Notes: generated from the letters alone by a model not told the origin. 64,000 bases of DNA from Candidatus Poribacteria bacterium (GCA_022822785.1 JAJEAL010000140.1:23566-87565), one strand, 5' to 3'; positions 16,601-25,969 are shown, numbered from the stretch's first letter. Translations and numbers: made by a program.

Positions 16601-17656
16601 TTGCAAAAGACAGACGATAAAATCAGAATTGAATCTGAACCTTTTCGCCAGTTTACAAGCGCACTCTATCAAAGTGCTGACGTTTCTAAAAACGATGCGG
16701 ATGCCGTTTCTGGGATGCAGGTTGACACCGATGAGCGGGGTGTGTTTTCCCACGGCACTCGCGCCCTGCCCGGCTATGTGCGCGGCATCCTCAACAGCGA
16801 AATCAATCCGAAGCCGGCACCACAGGTCCTGACGGATGCGCCGAGCACCGCGCTCATTGATGCGGATAACAGCCTTGGCCATGTCGCTGGGATATACGCA
16901 ATGAATATGGCAATCGAAAAGGCTGATGCCACAGGGTTTGCATCGGTTGCGGTCCGCAATAGCAACCATTACGGTGCAGCGGCGTGTTTCGCAATGATGG
17001 CACTGCCGAAGGGGATGATCGGCTTTAGCACCACCAAAACGGGTGGCGCAAGTGTTGTGCCGCATGGCGGGATGTCGGGGTTGCTCGGCAACCACCCCGT
17101 CGGATACGCAATACCGACCAAGGAAGAGCTGCCAATCGTGTTGGACATGGCGGTTGGACAGATTGCGTGGGGCCATGTCGGAACGTATGCGATGGAAGGG
17201 CAGCAGCTGCCGCCCGGATATGTGTTAGACGCGGACGGTAGACCGACCCAAGATCCACGCCAAGCGAGCGGGATGCTGCCCTTTGGTGGGTATAAAGGGC
17301 ACGGTTTAGCGATTGTAATGAGTATCCTCAGCGGTGTGATGACCGGGGGACCGGCTGCCTGTAATCGGACAGCAGAAACACCGCCCGACTTGGCAAGGCG
17401 AGGGCATTTCTTTTTTGCGATTAAGATCAGCAACTTCTGCCCGTTAGACGAATTCACAGAAGCGGTGGATGCGGAGATCCGTACTGTCCGCAACGCTCCA
17501 CGCGCTGAAGGCGTTGAACGCATCTATCTCCCCGGCGAGCTCGAATGGCTGCATCAACAGGATGCACAGCGTAACGGCATCCCGTTGCATCCGACACACC
17601 TAAAATCACTGGCAACACTCGCGGACGAGTTAGGGGTTGAGGTTTTCTGGCAGTAA
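16601..17656 (+). CDS. Ldh/MdlB-family NAD(P)-dependent malate/lactate-type dehydrogenase
   Basis: A 351-residue protein of the type-2 malate/L-lactate/ureidoglycolate dehydrogenase family, which is unrelated to classic LDH. Visible marks: DERGVFSHGTRALPGYV, ALIDADNSLGHVAGIYAM, VAVRNSNHYGAAACFAMM (the active-site SNHYG with His), FSTTKTGGASVVPHGG, LLGNHPVGYAIPTKEE (the GxNP-like NAD stretch), and LPFGGYKGHGLAI. The start is a TTG with AGGAGG four bases upstream. Substrate is a 2-hydroxy- or 2-oxo-acid; which one cannot be told from sequence. It ends four bases before the convergent DUF4159 gene. Confidence 0.9.
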   Translation: MQKTDDKIRIESEPFRQFTSALYQSADVSKNDADAVSGMQVDTDERGVFSHGTRALPGYVRGILNSEINPKPAPQVLTDAPSTALIDADNSLGHVAGIYAMNMAIEKADATGFASVAVRNSNHYGAAACFAMMALPKGMIGFSTTKTGGASVVPHGGMSGLLGNHPVGYAIPTKEELPIVLDMAVGQIAWGHVGTYAMEGQQLPPGYVLDADGRPTQDPRQASGMLPFGGYKGHGLAIVMSILSGVMTGGPAACNRTAETPPDLARRGHFFFAIKISNFCPLDEFTEAVDAEIRTVRNAPRAEGVERIYLPGELEWLHQQDAQRNGIPLHPTHLKSLATLADELGVEVFWQ

Positions 17657-17659
17657 TCG

Positions 17660-18988
17660 CTACGGTTTATATCCGGAACGGTCTGTATTGCCTCCGTACT
17701 TCATGGCATAAACGAGTAGGTTCGTCATGAAGCGATGGACATCCGTCGAGCGGCGTAGCCGTAACATGGTTCGGCTCTCAATCTCTACCGTCTCCATCGC
17801 ACACATATAATCCTTACGATTATAGAGGACAGCCAGTCGATTGTTTATGGTGATTCCTTTTTGGTATTTGAACTGTGTGGGTTTCGGATGGTTTTCAGAC
17901 CCCCAGAAAACATCGCCGCCCGATGGTGGCAGGGGCAGCTGATAGTAGATGTTATAGATTTCATGGTGATGCGGCAGGTACTCCAAAGGATATTCGGGAA
18001 AGACTGTTTGCAGTTCATCGGCAACGATTGCGGCGAACAAGCCGTTGAATCCGCAGTCGTCGAAAAAGAGCATTCCTCCTCGTTCGACAATGTATTTTCG
18101 CAGCACCGCACGTTCCGATGCAGAAAAGGAGCTGGTTAAGGGGCCCTCTCTGGCAAGATTCCGTCCAACGGTGATGTCCTTGTCGTGTCCCGTCATGATA
18201 ACCAACGGTGCATCAAGGATGCGCGTATCGGTCAGGCGAAGCGATCCGCCTGCATACTTCATATCGGCCCGGAGATTGGTATTTTCCCCGAGCCACTTTG
18301 CAAAGCTAGAGATGGCGGTCGGATCCTGCCACCAATCGGAGAGGGAGTGTTTGAGTCGAATCAGACGAATATGCCCCTGAATCTCTGTGCCTTTGCCCTC
18401 AAGAACAGCGCCCAGATGGTTTTCAGGAACTAGGATTGGGTTCTGCACATCAAAAGGCAGGTCTTCTATCCGACCACTTTGGTCTAGCACAAGGCTGTCT
18501 CCTATAGCTGTTCCCTCGTTTCCCTCACGCCGCAGCGGTGCCTCATGTGTTAGTCCTTCTCTTTGGACAGGCGCAAGCACTTTATCTATAGTCGGCATAT
18601 TTCGATGGATTGTCGCGGAGTGGGTTGGAACAAGATCCGCTTCCGCGGATAAATTCTTGTCAAGATTGACGGCTGGATTCTCACTTAACCTGGGCGGCTC
18701 TTCCCTCTGTGGCAGGTCAACTGCGAGCGGTGTCCCTACGGGTGCCACGGTTTGTAAGGACAGCTCCTGTGGCTGTCCGCTTTGAACCTCACGAGGAGAC
18801 TGTATAGACTGAAGACGGACTCTTCTCGGCAGCTCACGAGCTGATGACGGCAGCTTAACCCACTCAACGCTGATAGCGTCGTCTTCCACCATGCCCTGTC
18901 GAACTGTGAACACGACAAGGACAGCAAGGATGAGATGAAGGAGCAGAGAAATCACCAACGGCATCGTTAATGGCTTTCGTCTTCGCAA
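17660..18988 (-). CDS. DUF4159 protein with TonB-like N-terminal membrane anchor
   Basis: A 442-residue protein. One N-terminal membrane segment (LVISLLLHLILAVLVVFTV) is followed by a proline/charge-rich linker (about 40-200) as in TonB-type proteins. The DUF4159 domain fills the C-terminal half: LSDWWQDPTAISSFAKWLGE, ENTNLRADMKYAGGSLRLTD, APLVIMTGHDKDITVG, GGMLFFDDCGFNG, FPEYPLEYLPHHHEIYNIYY. DUF4159 genes usually sit with moxR and DUF58 genes; here the only moxR-like gene is 22 kb away. The start is TTG 18988 with AAAGG upstream; ATG 18964 is an alternative. Function unknown. Confidence 0.85.
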   Translation of the reverse strand: MRRRKPLTMPLVISLLLHLILAVLVVFTVRQGMVEDDAISVEWVKLPSSARELPRRVRLQSIQSPREVQSGQPQELSLQTVAPVGTPLAVDLPQREEPPRLSENPAVNLDKNLSAEADLVPTHSATIHRNMPTIDKVLAPVQREGLTHEAPLRREGNEGTAIGDSLVLDQSGRIEDLPFDVQNPILVPENHLGAVLEGKGTEIQGHIRLIRLKHSLSDWWQDPTAISSFAKWLGENTNLRADMKYAGGSLRLTDTRILDAPLVIMTGHDKDITVGRNLAREGPLTSSFSASERAVLRKYIVERGGMLFFDDCGFNGLFAAIVADELQTVFPEYPLEYLPHHHEIYNIYYQLPLPPSGGDVFWGSENHPKPTQFKYQKGITINNRLAVLYNRKDYMCAMETVEIESRTMLRLRRSTDVHRFMTNLLVYAMKYGGNTDRSGYKP

Positions 18989-19073
18989 TGTTCTGCCTTT
19001 CTAAACCGGACGGGGCGGACAAATACCCTAGGACAGACTGTGAAGATTCGACGCTAGAGACGCTGACCTAGTT

Positions 19074-20492
19074 GTGAACCTAAAGATGCACACCATTCCA
19101 AGTAAGCCTCTACGTCAACATCTGCCGCAGCTACAGCTAATCCGTCAACTGCACACGTTTGCGGAAAAGCGAGGGGCCCAACTCTATCTTGTCGGCGGTT
19201 CCGTCCGAGATTTGCTTCTCAATCGACCTATCACAGACATAGATTTCGCACTCGCTGACGATGCAATCGTTTTTGCCAAAGCCTTTGCCGATGAAATCGG
19301 CGAGGCGTTTGTACAATTGGAAGAACAGCCACCGACTGCGCGGATCGTTATCAGAGAGACACGGCTCACCTTAGATTTCGCTGGGTTTCGCGCGGAAACT
19401 TTGGAGGCAGATTTGTACCTGCGCGATTTAACAATCAATGCGATGGCGCTAAACCTGTCATCACTCTTGACGAAACCGGAGGTGGATTTGATTAATCCGT
19501 GTGGCGGTTTCTCGGACCTCAACGCACGGACGTTGCACTTTTCGAGCGAAGGGGTAGTGACTGATGATCCGCTCCGGATGCTGAGAGTGTATCGTTTTGC
19601 GGGGCAGCTAAGATTTGAAATTCCGGGGGCAACTGTAAATCTCATTCGTCGGCATAGAGACCTGTTGCCACAGGTCTCGCCCGAACGCATCCGTGACGAA
19701 TTGACTAAGATATTAGGCCTTCAAAACGCGACCATCTATCTGCGCCGCATGGACGACACCCGTCTCCTCTCTCAAATTATCCCGGAAATTGAGAAGGGAC
19801 GTGAAGCGCGTCAGGGTGCACTTGAACGTCGCCTACGCGCCCTTGAAATGTTTGAGGCAAAACCGATACCGGATACGTTACAACCGTACCAGCCACAAAT
19901 TGAGGCATACCTGCATGAAGGACTGACGCACGACCTGTGCCGACAACAGATTGTCAAGTTAGCTCTGCTACTGCGCGACAGTGGGGCCGAAACTGCCCTC
20001 CAAGCAACGAATCGGTTGCGACTCGGCAGGAAAGCCGCGCAGTTGATGCGCTGCCTTGTGGAAAATCGCTTGTACCTGATGGACTCGACGGATGGCAAGG
20101 GACAGATAACACGTCGGTCAATGATTAGTTTCCTAAGAAGAGCGGGAGCTGATTGGTTAGGGATTCTGTTGATATCCTACGCGAATATTAGATCCTCTAA
20201 AAAGAACCCACGCCGGACCGATGCACCACCGCTAGTAGAGGCACTACTGAAGCAAATTGTGGATTTTTACTATAACGAATTTGCTCCGATAGTGGAGCGC
20301 GGTAGATTAATCACCGGCGACGATATCTTACAAACGTTTGGGCGGATTTCCGGCGTCGAAATTGGACGTGTTTTACAGCATATTGAAGACCTCCAGCTTG
20401 AAGGAAAGATTCAGACATCAAAGGAGGCACTGGAAGCAGCACAGATATTTTTAAGAAGCAATGGGATACGGACGTGCCCCCGTCAGCGCTAG
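19074..20492 (+). CDS. cca: tRNA nucleotidyltransferase (CCA-adding enzyme / poly(A) polymerase family)
   Basis: A 472-residue class II nucleotidyltransferase that adds or repairs the 3' CCA of tRNA, or the related poly(A) polymerase. Motif A is LYLVGGSVRDLLLNRPITDIDFAL (GG...R, DxD metal site), motif B is YLRDLTINAMALNL, motif D is DPLRMLRVYRFAGQL, and the SPERIRDELTKIL helix follows. The C-terminal part (about 250-470) is longer than in small CCA enzymes; no HD motif is obvious. The start is GTG 19074 or ATG 19086. Which of CCA or poly(A) activity is present cannot be settled here. Confidence 0.9.
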   Translation: MNLKMHTIPSKPLRQHLPQLQLIRQLHTFAEKRGAQLYLVGGSVRDLLLNRPITDIDFALADDAIVFAKAFADEIGEAFVQLEEQPPTARIVIRETRLTLDFAGFRAETLEADLYLRDLTINAMALNLSSLLTKPEVDLINPCGGFSDLNARTLHFSSEGVVTDDPLRMLRVYRFAGQLRFEIPGATVNLIRRHRDLLPQVSPERIRDELTKILGLQNATIYLRRMDDTRLLSQIIPEIEKGREARQGALERRLRALEMFEAKPIPDTLQPYQPQIEAYLHEGLTHDLCRQQIVKLALLLRDSGAETALQATNRLRLGRKAAQLMRCLVENRLYLMDSTDGKGQITRRSMISFLRRAGADWLGILLISYANIRSSKKNPRRTDAPPLVEALLKQIVDFYYNEFAPIVERGRLITGDDILQTFGRISGVEIGRVLQHIEDLQLEGKIQTSKEALEAAQIFLRSNGIRTCPRQR

Positions 20493-20586
20493 CCAGATCG
20501 CCAGATATAAAAATGATAGGGTCCGTACATCGTAGAAGCACGAGAAACCGACTTGCCCTCCTTTGCACTACCATCTCCCATACCTG

Positions 20587-21654
20587 TCACGGCAGCTGGG
20601 GTATGACTTCCTTTGCCATCAGTTCCATTGATCGACGCATTTTTGCCTTGTCGTCCCAGTCGTGGCCGATCACCAACACGGTGCCGAAACCGCCGGTGAG
20701 ATCGTAGAGGTCCTGAAGTTTCCGCGTGACCGTGTCGACACTACCAACGATAGCGATGTTGTCAATGATATATTCGGCGTCAACCGCTTCGTCCGGCATC
20801 TCCGGATCTGATTTCAGCAGATCTTGCATCCGGGCAAGCGTGAGCATACCGCGCAAATAGATTAGCGAGGCAGCGAATGCACCGTTCAACGCATGTTCCC
20901 GTGCCTCTGCATCTGATTCCGCAACGAATATGCTGCGGGAGATGCGCCATTCTGAACGGTCAGGTTCACGTCCGGCTTCAAGGGCACCTTGGGAGTAGAG
21001 TTCCCACTGCCGTTTCACCTTGTGAGGTGGCGCCATGTTGATGCTAATTGGGAGGAACCCCCGCTGCCCGGCTGTGGTGGCAGCCATTGACTCCTCCCTG
21101 ACAATACTCATCGCAATTGGCGGGTGCGGTTTCTGATACGGTTGTAGCACCTGCCCCAATCCGAGTTCGGGAATTTTTTCGTCGAGCTTGAGGTTCCAGT
21201 AATCCCCCTTAAATTCAAAGGGACCCTCCTCCTGCCAAAGTTTGAGGACGATGTCCATAGCCTCCAAGGTCATCAGTCCTTGCGTCCGAGGGTCGGGGAG
21301 GTCGAACAGCGCCCAATCGGTCGGAACACCGCCCTGTCCAAACCCGACGTTGAATCTGCCCTTCGCTAGGTGGTCGAGATACGCGAGCCTGACGGCGACG
21401 TTGGCGGGGTGGTGTTGGGTGATGATAGTCACACCGGTGCCCAAGCGGATATTTTTGGTCTGCGGCAACATGTGGCCGATGAAGACATCGTTGGACGGAA
21501 TCGGTTCCCACCCCGCGGTATGGTGCTGCCCAATCCACGCTTCACTGAATCCTAACTCGTCTGCCCAAATGACACATTCCACGTCCTCTTCAAACGTCTG
21601 CGTCCGATCCTTTTCCGGCGGATGCAGCGGCATCATAAATGTCCCGATTTTCAT
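20587..21654 (-). CDS. LLM-class flavin-dependent oxidoreductase (luciferase-like monooxygenase)
   Basis: A 355-residue TIM-barrel protein of the bacterial luciferase superfamily. Marks: IGTFMMPLHPPE at the start, WADELGFSEAWIGQHH, IRLGTGVTIITQHHPANVAV, YLDHLAKGRFNVGFGQGG, YQKPHPPIAMSI, ESMAATTAGQRGFLPIS, IVGSVDTVTRKLQDL and GTVLVIGHDWDD. These enzymes use reduced FMN supplied by a separate reductase to oxygenate organic substrates. The substrate is unknown and no reductase gene is nearby. Probably transcribed alone. Confidence 0.92.
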   Translation of the reverse strand: MKIGTFMMPLHPPEKDRTQTFEEDVECVIWADELGFSEAWIGQHHTAGWEPIPSNDVFIGHMLPQTKNIRLGTGVTIITQHHPANVAVRLAYLDHLAKGRFNVGFGQGGVPTDWALFDLPDPRTQGLMTLEAMDIVLKLWQEEGPFEFKGDYWNLKLDEKIPELGLGQVLQPYQKPHPPIAMSIVREESMAATTAGQRGFLPISINMAPPHKVKRQWELYSQGALEAGREPDRSEWRISRSIFVAESDAEAREHALNGAFAASLIYLRGMLTLARMQDLLKSDPEMPDEAVDAEYIIDNIAIVGSVDTVTRKLQDLYDLTGGFGTVLVIGHDWDDKAKMRRSMELMAKEVIPQLP

Positions 21655-21806
21655 AGGTCACCTCGTATTGCTCAAGTCTTTTTTGGAATATCAAGAGTGC
21701 CGACCGGCTGAAGTTTATCTCGGCTAAAGTCGCGTCGGTGGCTCTCAAATATCTTACTTATTTTTTCAATATTTTGGCATGGACAAGGGGGCCACTTTAT
21801 TTTTAC

Positions 21807-21836
21807 TTGCTATGCCATCCTACTTATTGGTATAAT
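21807..21836 (+). promoter_or_regulatory. Possible sigma-70 promoter of the small membrane protein
   Basis: TTGCTA at 21807-21812 and TATAAT at 21831-21836, 18 bases apart; AAAGGAGG follows ten bases before the ATG at 21864. Confidence 0.5.
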
Positions 21837-21863
21837 CAAGTAGCAAGTTAAAAGGAGGCTATC

Positions 21864-22106
21864 ATGGACACCATAACAGTAACCATCATATCAGTAGTAA
21901 TTGGGACAATAGTATCCGTAGTTTCGATGTTTATCCTGATGCTAAAGTTTATTAAAGAACCACTTGACAAAAGAATTGATAATTCGTGCCATGAGCTGCG
22001 CCGTGATATTGATACACTCCGCAATGAGCTACGCCAAGACCTTCAAGAGGTACGTAAAGATATCCGTCTACTCTTTGATAAAATTATCCCTCCATATCAC
22101 GAATGA
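21864..22106 (+). CDS. Small membrane protein with cytosolic coiled coil
   Basis: An 80-residue protein: one N-terminal membrane segment (VTIISVVIGTIVSVVSMFIL) followed by a charged helix (HELRRDIDTLRNELRQDLQE, VRKDIRLLF) with heptad-like spacing, ending DKIIPPYHE. Good AAAGGAGG site and a near-consensus promoter support it. Possibly an oligomeric membrane-anchored protein; function unknown. Confidence 0.7.
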   Translation: MDTITVTIISVVIGTIVSVVSMFILMLKFIKEPLDKRIDNSCHELRRDIDTLRNELRQDLQEVRKDIRLLFDKIIPPYHE

Positions 22107-22155
22107 AAGCCAACATCTACTAAGTGCGATTCCTTTAATGAACCAATACAGACGG

Positions 22156-23040
22156 TTAGGTGCGAATCTCTACGTCTGCTCGCTCTTCCTGAAGTCGTGC
22201 CACTGAGACCGATGCAAGCTGTCCCCAACCTCGGTTTCGTGCTTCGATGAAACGCTGCTCGATGATGTTGGCGAGTTCCATCGGCAGGCGCAACTGACGC
22301 CCCATCTCTGTCGCCAAACCGACATCCTTCGCACCAAGATCCAATTTGAATCCCGGCTCAAAATTGCCTTGAAACAGACTTCCCGGAAATTCTTGCATAC
22401 ATTCGGTATTACCGGAGCTATGAGAGATCGCCTCAAACATGGTCTCTGTTTGGGCACCAGCTTTAAGTCCCAGCGTTAGTGCTTCTGACACCAGAACGTA
22501 GTTACCGAGATTGATGAGATTATTGACAATTTTGCAGACCGCTCCCATGCCCTGTTCACCGCAGTACATGACTTTTTCCCCGATGAGGTCGAGGACAGGT
22601 TTGTAAGACGTATAGACCGACTGATCACCGCCGACCATAATACACAGTGTCGCCTGTTCGGCACCGGTGACACCGCCGCTGACCGGGGCATCGAAGACAT
22701 GGACACCTTTGGGTTTTGCAGCGGCGGCTATCCGATGGATGGTATCCGGATCGGTAGTGCTTAAGTCGAAATACGCCATGTTGGGCCGGGCGCCGCTGAG
22801 GATACCCGAATCTCCGAGGGCGACCGCCTCCACATCTTGAGGACGCGGCAGCGCGGTAAAGACCACTTGACTTGCCGCTGCCACGGCACTTGGACTATCC
22901 GCCCACGATGCACCTTGAGACAGCAATTCTTCGGCTGCCTCCTTCTGTGTATCAAACACCGTCAGGTTGTGCCCCCCTTTGGCGAGGTTGTGTGCCATGA
23001 AGCGTCCCATCCGTCCGATACCGATGAACCCGATATTCAT
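22156..23040 (-). CDS. 3-Hydroxyisobutyrate-dehydrogenase-family NAD(P)-dependent oxidoreductase
   Basis: A 294-residue beta-hydroxyacid dehydrogenase. The Rossmann motif is GFIGIGRMGRFMAHNLAKG; then FDAPVSGGVTGAEQATLCIM (substrate site) and GAVCKIVNNLINLGNYVLV with the catalytic Lys, and GFKLDLGAKDVGLATEMG. The start is ATG 23040, two bases after the stop of the PhyH gene, so it is translationally coupled to it. Likely substrates are 3-hydroxy acids such as tartronate semialdehyde or hydroxyisobutyrate, undecided. Part of a three-gene operon (23976-24350, 23043-23942, this gene). Confidence 0.93.
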   Translation of the reverse strand: MNIGFIGIGRMGRFMAHNLAKGGHNLTVFDTQKEAAEELLSQGASWADSPSAVAAASQVVFTALPRPQDVEAVALGDSGILSGARPNMAYFDLSTTDPDTIHRIAAAAKPKGVHVFDAPVSGGVTGAEQATLCIMVGGDQSVYTSYKPVLDLIGEKVMYCGEQGMGAVCKIVNNLINLGNYVLVSEALTLGLKAGAQTETMFEAISHSSGNTECMQEFPGSLFQGNFEPGFKLDLGAKDVGLATEMGRQLRLPMELANIIEQRFIEARNRGWGQLASVSVARLQEERADVEIRT

Positions 23041-23042
23041 GC

Positions 23043-23942
23043 CTATACCTCCGAATATCGGCGCAGTCCGCTCGGCAATCCCTCTTGATCGCACGCCGGT
23101 GGCTTGACAGGCGCTTCGCAGGGCCAACACTGGCCGCCGGTGTGCTGATAATCTTCGCCGGATAACCAACAAAACATTTCAGCCGCGGCGATACCACACT
23201 TAAACTGCTCAAAATGGGGTTCGCCACTGAAGGTGGGCCACGAGAAATCGAAATCGGGATCAATTTTCCAGTCACGGCGCGGTTCGGTGGTGCGCCAGTA
23301 GTTGTATTTGAACAGGTTGCGGAAGCCGTTGGCAGTACTTCTCCCCTTGCGGTGCCATATCGAATAGACCGTGATGAAGATAGAACCTGCCGGCGCGGTG
23401 GTTGGCACGGCGAGTTTCACACTCCGTAGGTGCGCCATGTAGTTGGCTTTGGTACGCATGAAGTGGGAACCAGGGATGACCTCGGTGGGACCGGCTTCTT
23501 TCGGCGTGTCCTGTGGGTAGTAGAACACTTGCAGGTAATCCAAGCGTGGGGTGTAAATGGAGCCACCATCGCGATGCCACCCCTGGGACGGTGCAGGGCA
23601 TTCGGCGCGATGGTTACATAGCGTCTGAGGCAGCTTAAAGTCTCTTCCGAGCAGCGATCTGACAGCCCCTGCGGCTTGCGGATTTTTGAACACGCCGTCA
23701 ACAAACCAGTCTTCGGTCAACAGCTCAAGGGGTTGGTGCTCTGGATGTTCGTCCACAAAGTCCATCATGCGTTGATTGACTTCGTCTTCGACCACGCCTT
23801 CGAGCAGCAGATATCCCTGGCGGCAAAATTCAAATACCTCTTGGTCGTTCAGTGTCGGTTCACAATCGTAGGTTTGTCCTATCGTGAGTTCACTAGGTGG
23901 AATCCCAATTCGTTCAACCGGGGAGGATGTCGTTGGATTCAT
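23043..23942 (-). CDS. Phytanoyl-CoA dioxygenase (PhyH) family protein
   Basis: A 299-residue Fe(II)/2-oxoglutarate dioxygenase-like protein. Metal residues: HxD in SQGWHRDGGSIYTP and a distal His in YSIWHRKGRSTANG. Other marks: FEFCRQGYLLLEGVV at the start and TEVIPGSHFMRTKANYM. The start is ATG 23942, eight bases after AAGGAG. PhyH proteins hydroxylate a wide range of small molecules, and many copies are usual in sponge-associated and other uncultured bacteria. Substrate unknown; the coupled dehydrogenase downstream suggests the product is a hydroxy acid. Confidence 0.9.
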   Translation of the reverse strand: MNPTTSSPVERIGIPPSELTIGQTYDCEPTLNDQEVFEFCRQGYLLLEGVVEDEVNQRMMDFVDEHPEHQPLELLTEDWFVDGVFKNPQAAGAVRSLLGRDFKLPQTLCNHRAECPAPSQGWHRDGGSIYTPRLDYLQVFYYPQDTPKEAGPTEVIPGSHFMRTKANYMAHLRSVKLAVPTTAPAGSIFITVYSIWHRKGRSTANGFRNLFKYNYWRTTEPRRDWKIDPDFDFSWPTFSGEPHFEQFKCGIAAAEMFCWLSGEDYQHTGGQCWPCEAPVKPPACDQEGLPSGLRRYSEV

Positions 23943-23975
23943 CAGAAAACTCCTTTGCAATTCACAGTCACGGTT

Positions 23976-24350
23976 TCAGGTCAATTTTTCGAGAATAAAT
24001 TCGCAGCCAAGTCCAAAGGTTTTGTCTTCTTGGAGCAGCAGTGCCATCTCCGGGAACTTGATTACCCGCCAGCCATCGTCCATCGCTTCAAGCACGGAGT
24101 TGTAGGGCCACTCGTCCGCATCGTCGGGTCCTTCGAGGATTTGACCGTTCTCCACCAACGCCATACCGAGGATTGGTGAATCAACGCCGGTGCTGCTTGT
24201 GTTCAGGTACAGCAATCGTTGCTGTTTTGGCAGGTCGCCCTCCGAAGTCGCGTCATTCAGACCGTCTAACGCTTGCTGGAGATCCGCCTCCACTAGCGTA
24301 CCGGCGCGCAGCTTGTCCAACCACTGTTGGATCTGTTGTTTGTCAACCAT
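23976..24350 (-). CDS. Hypothetical 124-residue protein, first gene of a PhyH-dehydrogenase operon
   Basis: A small acidic protein without recognisable domain: helical N-terminus (QIQQWLDKLRAGTLVEADLQ) followed by a beta-rich part (LYLNTSSTGVDSPILGMALV, WRVIKFPEMALLL). GGAGAAGG lies six bases before the ATG. PhyH begins 33 bases downstream, so they probably share a transcript. No signal peptide. Function unknown. Confidence 0.65.
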   Translation of the reverse strand: MVDKQQIQQWLDKLRAGTLVEADLQQALDGLNDATSEGDLPKQQRLLYLNTSSTGVDSPILGMALVENGQILEGPDDADEWPYNSVLEAMDDGWRVIKFPEMALLLQEDKTFGLGCEFILEKLT

Positions 24351-24440
24351 TGTGAACCTTCTCCAGTTGGTTCATTAAATTAGGACTTACGCCCCTGCTG
24401 CTCAATCAACGCGTTTTGGATGGAAGGCAGAGGAGCTGAA

Positions 24441-24474
24441 AGACTGGAAGGATGGGGAACCACGCTTCCAGTCT
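24441..24474 (-). terminator. Hairpin downstream of the SDR gene
   Basis: AGACTGGAAG at 24441-24450 pairs perfectly with CTTCCAGTCT at 24465-24474 (10 bp, 14-base loop). On the minus strand it lies 35 bases after the SDR stop and is followed by TTTCAG, so a rho-independent terminator is only moderately supported. Confidence 0.5.
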
Positions 24475-24509
24475 TCCAATCTTACGGTTTTACTCGAAAT
24501 AGCTTCAAT

Positions 24510-25259
24510 TTACGCACGCCCAACATAGGGCATCTTTGTCGCCATGACGGTTATGAACAGCACGTTTGCCTCTAATGGCAGACTCGCCATGAACACGACG
24601 GCGCCTGCAATATCATCTGTGTCCATTCTCGGCTCAACCATGAGCGAGCCATCCGGCTGAAGACTGCCGGTATCGCTCCGCTGCTCGGCGTCAATCGACG
24701 CATTGCCGATGTCAATCTGTCCACATGCGATATCGTATTTTCGTCCGTCAAGGGAGGTAGATTTCGTTAGACCGGTCAGTGCGTGTTTGGTGGAGGCGTA
24801 TGGGGCGGAGTTGACGCGCGGCACATGTGCCGATACGGAACCGTTATTGATAATACGTCCGCCTCTGGGGTCTTGGTCCTTCATAATCTTGAACGCTTCC
24901 TGCGTGCACAGGAATGAGCCGGTCAGGTTGGTGTCCACGACCGTTTTCCACTGCTCGTAGGTCAGGTCTTCTAAGTTGACACCCGGCGCACCGACTCCCG
25001 CGTTGTTAAACAGTAGGTCAAGTCTGCCGAAGGTCTCTTTTGTCTTGGCGAACAAGGCTTTAATGGAGTCGTGATCTGTCACATCTGTGGGCACAATTAA
25101 AGTCCGTGAACTTGCGTCTCCCGCTTGATTGACTGTATCCTCTAACGCTTCCGGTCGTCGTCCAGCTAGCGTAACGGAATACCCTTCGTTTAGTAGTGCG
25201 AGCACCGTTCGCTGACCGATGTTAGAACCTGCTCCTGTGACAATAGCAACTTTACTCAT
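24510..25259 (-). CDS. SDR-family short-chain dehydrogenase
   Basis: A 249-residue NAD(P) oxidoreductase of the classic SDR fold: [16 protein letters not shown] (cofactor motif), [12 protein letters not shown] (NNAG), [13 protein letters not shown] (catalytic Ser), [11 protein letters not shown] (YxxxK). The tail is unusual after the active site: the usual PG motif is replaced by [11 protein letters not shown] and the ending [17 protein letters not shown] is short. AGGAGA lies six bases before the ATG. Substrate unknown. Confidence 0.92.
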   Translation of the reverse strand: MSKVAIVTGAGSNIGQRTVLALLNEGYSVTLAGRRPEALEDTVNQAGDASSRTLIVPTDVTDHDSIKALFAKTKETFGRLDLLFNNAGVGAPGVNLEDLTYEQWKTVVDTNLTGSFLCTQEAFKIMKDQDPRGGRIINNGSVSAHVPRVNSAPYASTKHALTGLTKSTSLDGRKYDIACGQIDIGNASIDAEQRSDTGSLQPDGSLMVEPRMDTDDIAGAVVFMASLPLEANVLFITVMATKMPYVGRA

Positions 25260-25748
25260 CTGTTATATCTCCTATTTCTATCCTGTAGATTGGATGCCGA
25301 TTCGAGACGATGAAACGTGAAAGTCCTTGCCTACTACATTTCACGCATCACATGTTATGTTTTTATCTTAGCATTGAGGGAAAAGAGGGTCAAGCCAAAA
25401 CTATGGAGGGAAGCCTGTCTGAATCAGGATTTACTGGATTCGAGGATTTTCAGGATAAAAGTGTGAAGAAAGGTTTAGGGGCAGTCCCATTCGGGACAGT
25501 GAATGTCAACATCCCTCTTAGAACCCTCATGCCTGTGTCCCCCACCCAAACCGTGTGACTTTCACTGCACACGGTTTTCATGGGTATAAATTGATGATGT
25601 CGTTTTCGGTTGGTTGTTATCGTTGATTTGTTGAGCTTTTCGCCCCTCTAGAGCGAAAGAAATGATTGAACTCTTACATCCCCCTATACCTACTTTGACA
25701 GCGGCATGTATTCCGCTCCAGCGGAGCGCAATGGGGATCAAGCATCAG
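25260..25748. other. Gene-free stretch with repeat debris
   Basis: No supportable gene. About 25417-25456 reads GAATCAGGATTTACTGGATT and then CGAGGATTTTCAGGAT, a sequence type that recurs widely between genes in many bacterial genomes. The reading frame through it is not considered a gene. Confidence 0.5.
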
Positions 25749-25863
25749 CTACAGGGTCCGAATCAAAAACTTCGGATTCGGTGATATGTTCAGCTGTTCG
25801 CTCCAGCGGAGCGCAATGTCTATAGAATGGCGATAGGCCCAAAACCCGCGCTCCAGCGGAGCG
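25714..25863. repeat. Three copies of the palindrome CGCTCC AGC GGAGCG
   Basis: Identical 15-base palindromes with six-base arms lie at 25714-25728, 25799-25813 and 25849-25863, each followed by CAATG. They are hairpin units of the same family as 3453 and 4976. They occupy the place where a hicB gene would have continued. Confidence 0.75.
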
Positions 25864-25969
25864 CAATGTGGATAGCCGGAGCAAATCACCACAACCCAAA
25901 GCGATAGGTAGCAACTTGCGTTAGGATAATAGATCGCAAGGAAATGGGGAGAGGGAAATTTGGGGCGAG

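Noticed and set aside
25310..25558. 82-residue reading frame with ESGFTGFEDFQD
   Set aside because: It is made of a widely dispersed intergenic sequence and has no start signals.
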